Positions 42,302 through 43,066 of a DNA stretch of 43,066 nt are shown here, piece after piece. The stretch comes from Treponema sp. UBA1747 (lineage in GTDB: Bacteria > Spirochaetota > Spirochaetia > Treponematales > Treponemataceae). The translations under genes and the position numbers were made by a program. The notes below the pieces were generated by a model. That model had not been told where the DNA came from, searched no databases, and worked only from the letters and a program-made list of their open reading frames with translations. How positions within the stretch are numbered: position 1 is the first letter of the stretch; each line of letters opens with the position of its first letter. The stretch covers positions 1 through 43,066 of the forward strand of contig DCHR01000061.1 of NCBI GenBank assembly GCA_002315375.1, given 5' to 3'.

Positions 42302-43066
42302 TCACTTAGAAGATGCGCATACAACTCGGAAATCAATTTTTTTTTCATACTGAAAAGACGGTACAGAACTTTTGTAACCAACCTTACAACGATAATCACG
42401 ACCATCATAAATGCCACTATAAATACTTCGAAGACTGTCATAATTACCTGGCTCATATATCCTCTCCCAAAGGTTACCGCTCATATCGTAGAGCCCATAA
42501 CCGTTTGGTTTCTTCTGTGCAACAGAATGTGGTTTCCCATCACTGTTATTCTCAAACCAGCCTACATCATCAAGATCATCACTGTCTGCATATTTATAAG
42601 TTTGTCCGCCTTTTGCTGCATAAATCCATTCTTCTTCGGTTGGAATCCGAAAACCGTTAGCTTCTTTTTTTTGTGTTATTTCTCCTCTTGTTGTATATGA
42701 CTTATGAGGAATATAGTCCCACTGTGTAACATCAGATATTCCGTTTATGGAATATACTGGGTCTAAACCTAACATTTCACTCAATTGATTACAGAATGTC
42801 ATTGCATCATACCAGTTAATGTTTTCTACAGGAAGTTTTTTCGTCCCACCCTTCTGGAAGTTCAAAAGATTCCCCATTTTCCTCTTCATAAAATTCGTTG
42901 TCTGAACAAAAATAACTTGGATTAATTCCCATTACAATTTCATACAAACCTTGTGTTACTTCAGTCTTTAACATATAAATATTTATTCCTGGTATTTTAA
43001 CCATATTTTCATTTATCCATTCTTCATCAATAGACTGTCCAAAAGATTGTGTCAAATTTAGTTCGC
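42302..43066 (-). pseudogene. SUMF1/formylglycine-generating-enzyme-like gene, frameshifted and cut by the window edge
   Basis: Two minus-strand frames together make one SUMF1-type protein. The upstream part, open to the window edge, contains M-V-K-I-P-G, K-T-E-V-T-Q-G-L-Y-E-I-V-M-G and N-P-S-Y-F. The downstream part contains L-P-V-E-N-I-N-W-Y-D-A-M-T-F-C, F-R-I-P-T-E-E-E-W-I-Y-A-A-K-G-G, G-L-Y-D-M-S-G-N-L-W-E-R and F-R-V-V. They meet at a run of six A (minus strand; 42836-42841). Five A would restore a continuous Asp-Glu-Lys-Leu-Pro-Val reading. The Cys pair of true formylglycine-generating enzymes is not seen, so it is a SUMF1-fold protein of other function. The frameshift may be real, phase-variable or a sequencing error. 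The 5' end lies outside the window. Confidence 0.75.

Noticed and set aside
42235..42456. Hydrophobic 73-residue minus-strand frame
   Set aside because: It overlaps the C-terminal end of the SUMF1-like reading, which carries the conserved family motifs. It has no convincing ribosome binding site.
1..43066. CRISPR arrays, insertion sequences, rRNA and prophage genes
   Set aside because: No spaced short direct repeats, no transposase or integrase, no rRNA sequence and no phage structural genes were seen.

Overview
The window looks like a chromosomal segment of a host-associated, anaerobic Treponema-type spirochaete. I base this on the AT-rich base composition, the mix of AGGAGG-type and weak ribosome binding sites, lipoproteins built from InlB-type repeats, a GldA/GldF-GldG/DUF4340 ABC operon, PilZ proteins, and the general style of the housekeeping genes. 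No rRNA or other decisive marker is present, so genus level is an inference.

Layout. (1) 1-1140: a surface lipoprotein with one InlB-type repeat. (2) 1238-9621: a mostly co-directional run of metG, a FemAB-like transferase, ribonuclease Z, then an ABC operon of ATPase, permease fused to a GldG-like domain, and a DUF4340 protein. (3) 9607-17837: a CPBP protease facing left, then a tight rightward run of a membrane YcgR/PilZ protein, a secreted helical-repeat protein, a ComEC core protein without its nuclease domain, rsmA, a YggS PLP protein, a small exported protein and two RluA-family pseudouridine synthases. (4) 17830-17988: a complete tRNA-Leu(CAG) unit with promoter and terminator. (5) 18089-20206, minus strand: zinc-ribbon membrane protein, degenerate receiver plus PilZ-like protein, exported protein. 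(6) mfd, then, convergent to it, an exported esterase and a DUF2156 protein. (7) 25946-29527: a 1193-residue modular lipoprotein with two 513-bp tandem repeats.

(8) 29669-34278: a TetR-led operon with a clean sigma-70 promoter and a palindromic operator. It encodes a flavin-reductase-like protein ending in a PCP_red-like domain, a membrane protein, an NmrA-type atypical SDR, a DUF1295 membrane reductase and a 216-residue protein whose motif order resembles ferredoxin-dependent bilin reductases (PcyA/HY2). Together these suggest an undescribed anaerobic reductase pathway, possibly for linear tetrapyrroles or another conjugated hydrophobic substrate. This is the most interesting hypothesis here.

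(9) 34698-36638: a Cthe_2159-type carbohydrate-binding lipoprotein. (10) 36840-41720, minus strand: an accessory cluster of a small Cys-rich protein, a WYL regulator fused in frame to a second gene that keeps its own ribosome binding site, a duplicated Cys-cluster protein, an AAA+ ATPase and a protein with a His-Gly...Cys layout reminiscent of caspase/CHAT peptidases. Two genes in this cluster share a leader hairpin with a conserved loop and covarying stem. (11) The right edge holds a SUMF1-like gene broken by a frameshift in a six-base homopolymer. All family calls are from reading the sequence; no database search was run.
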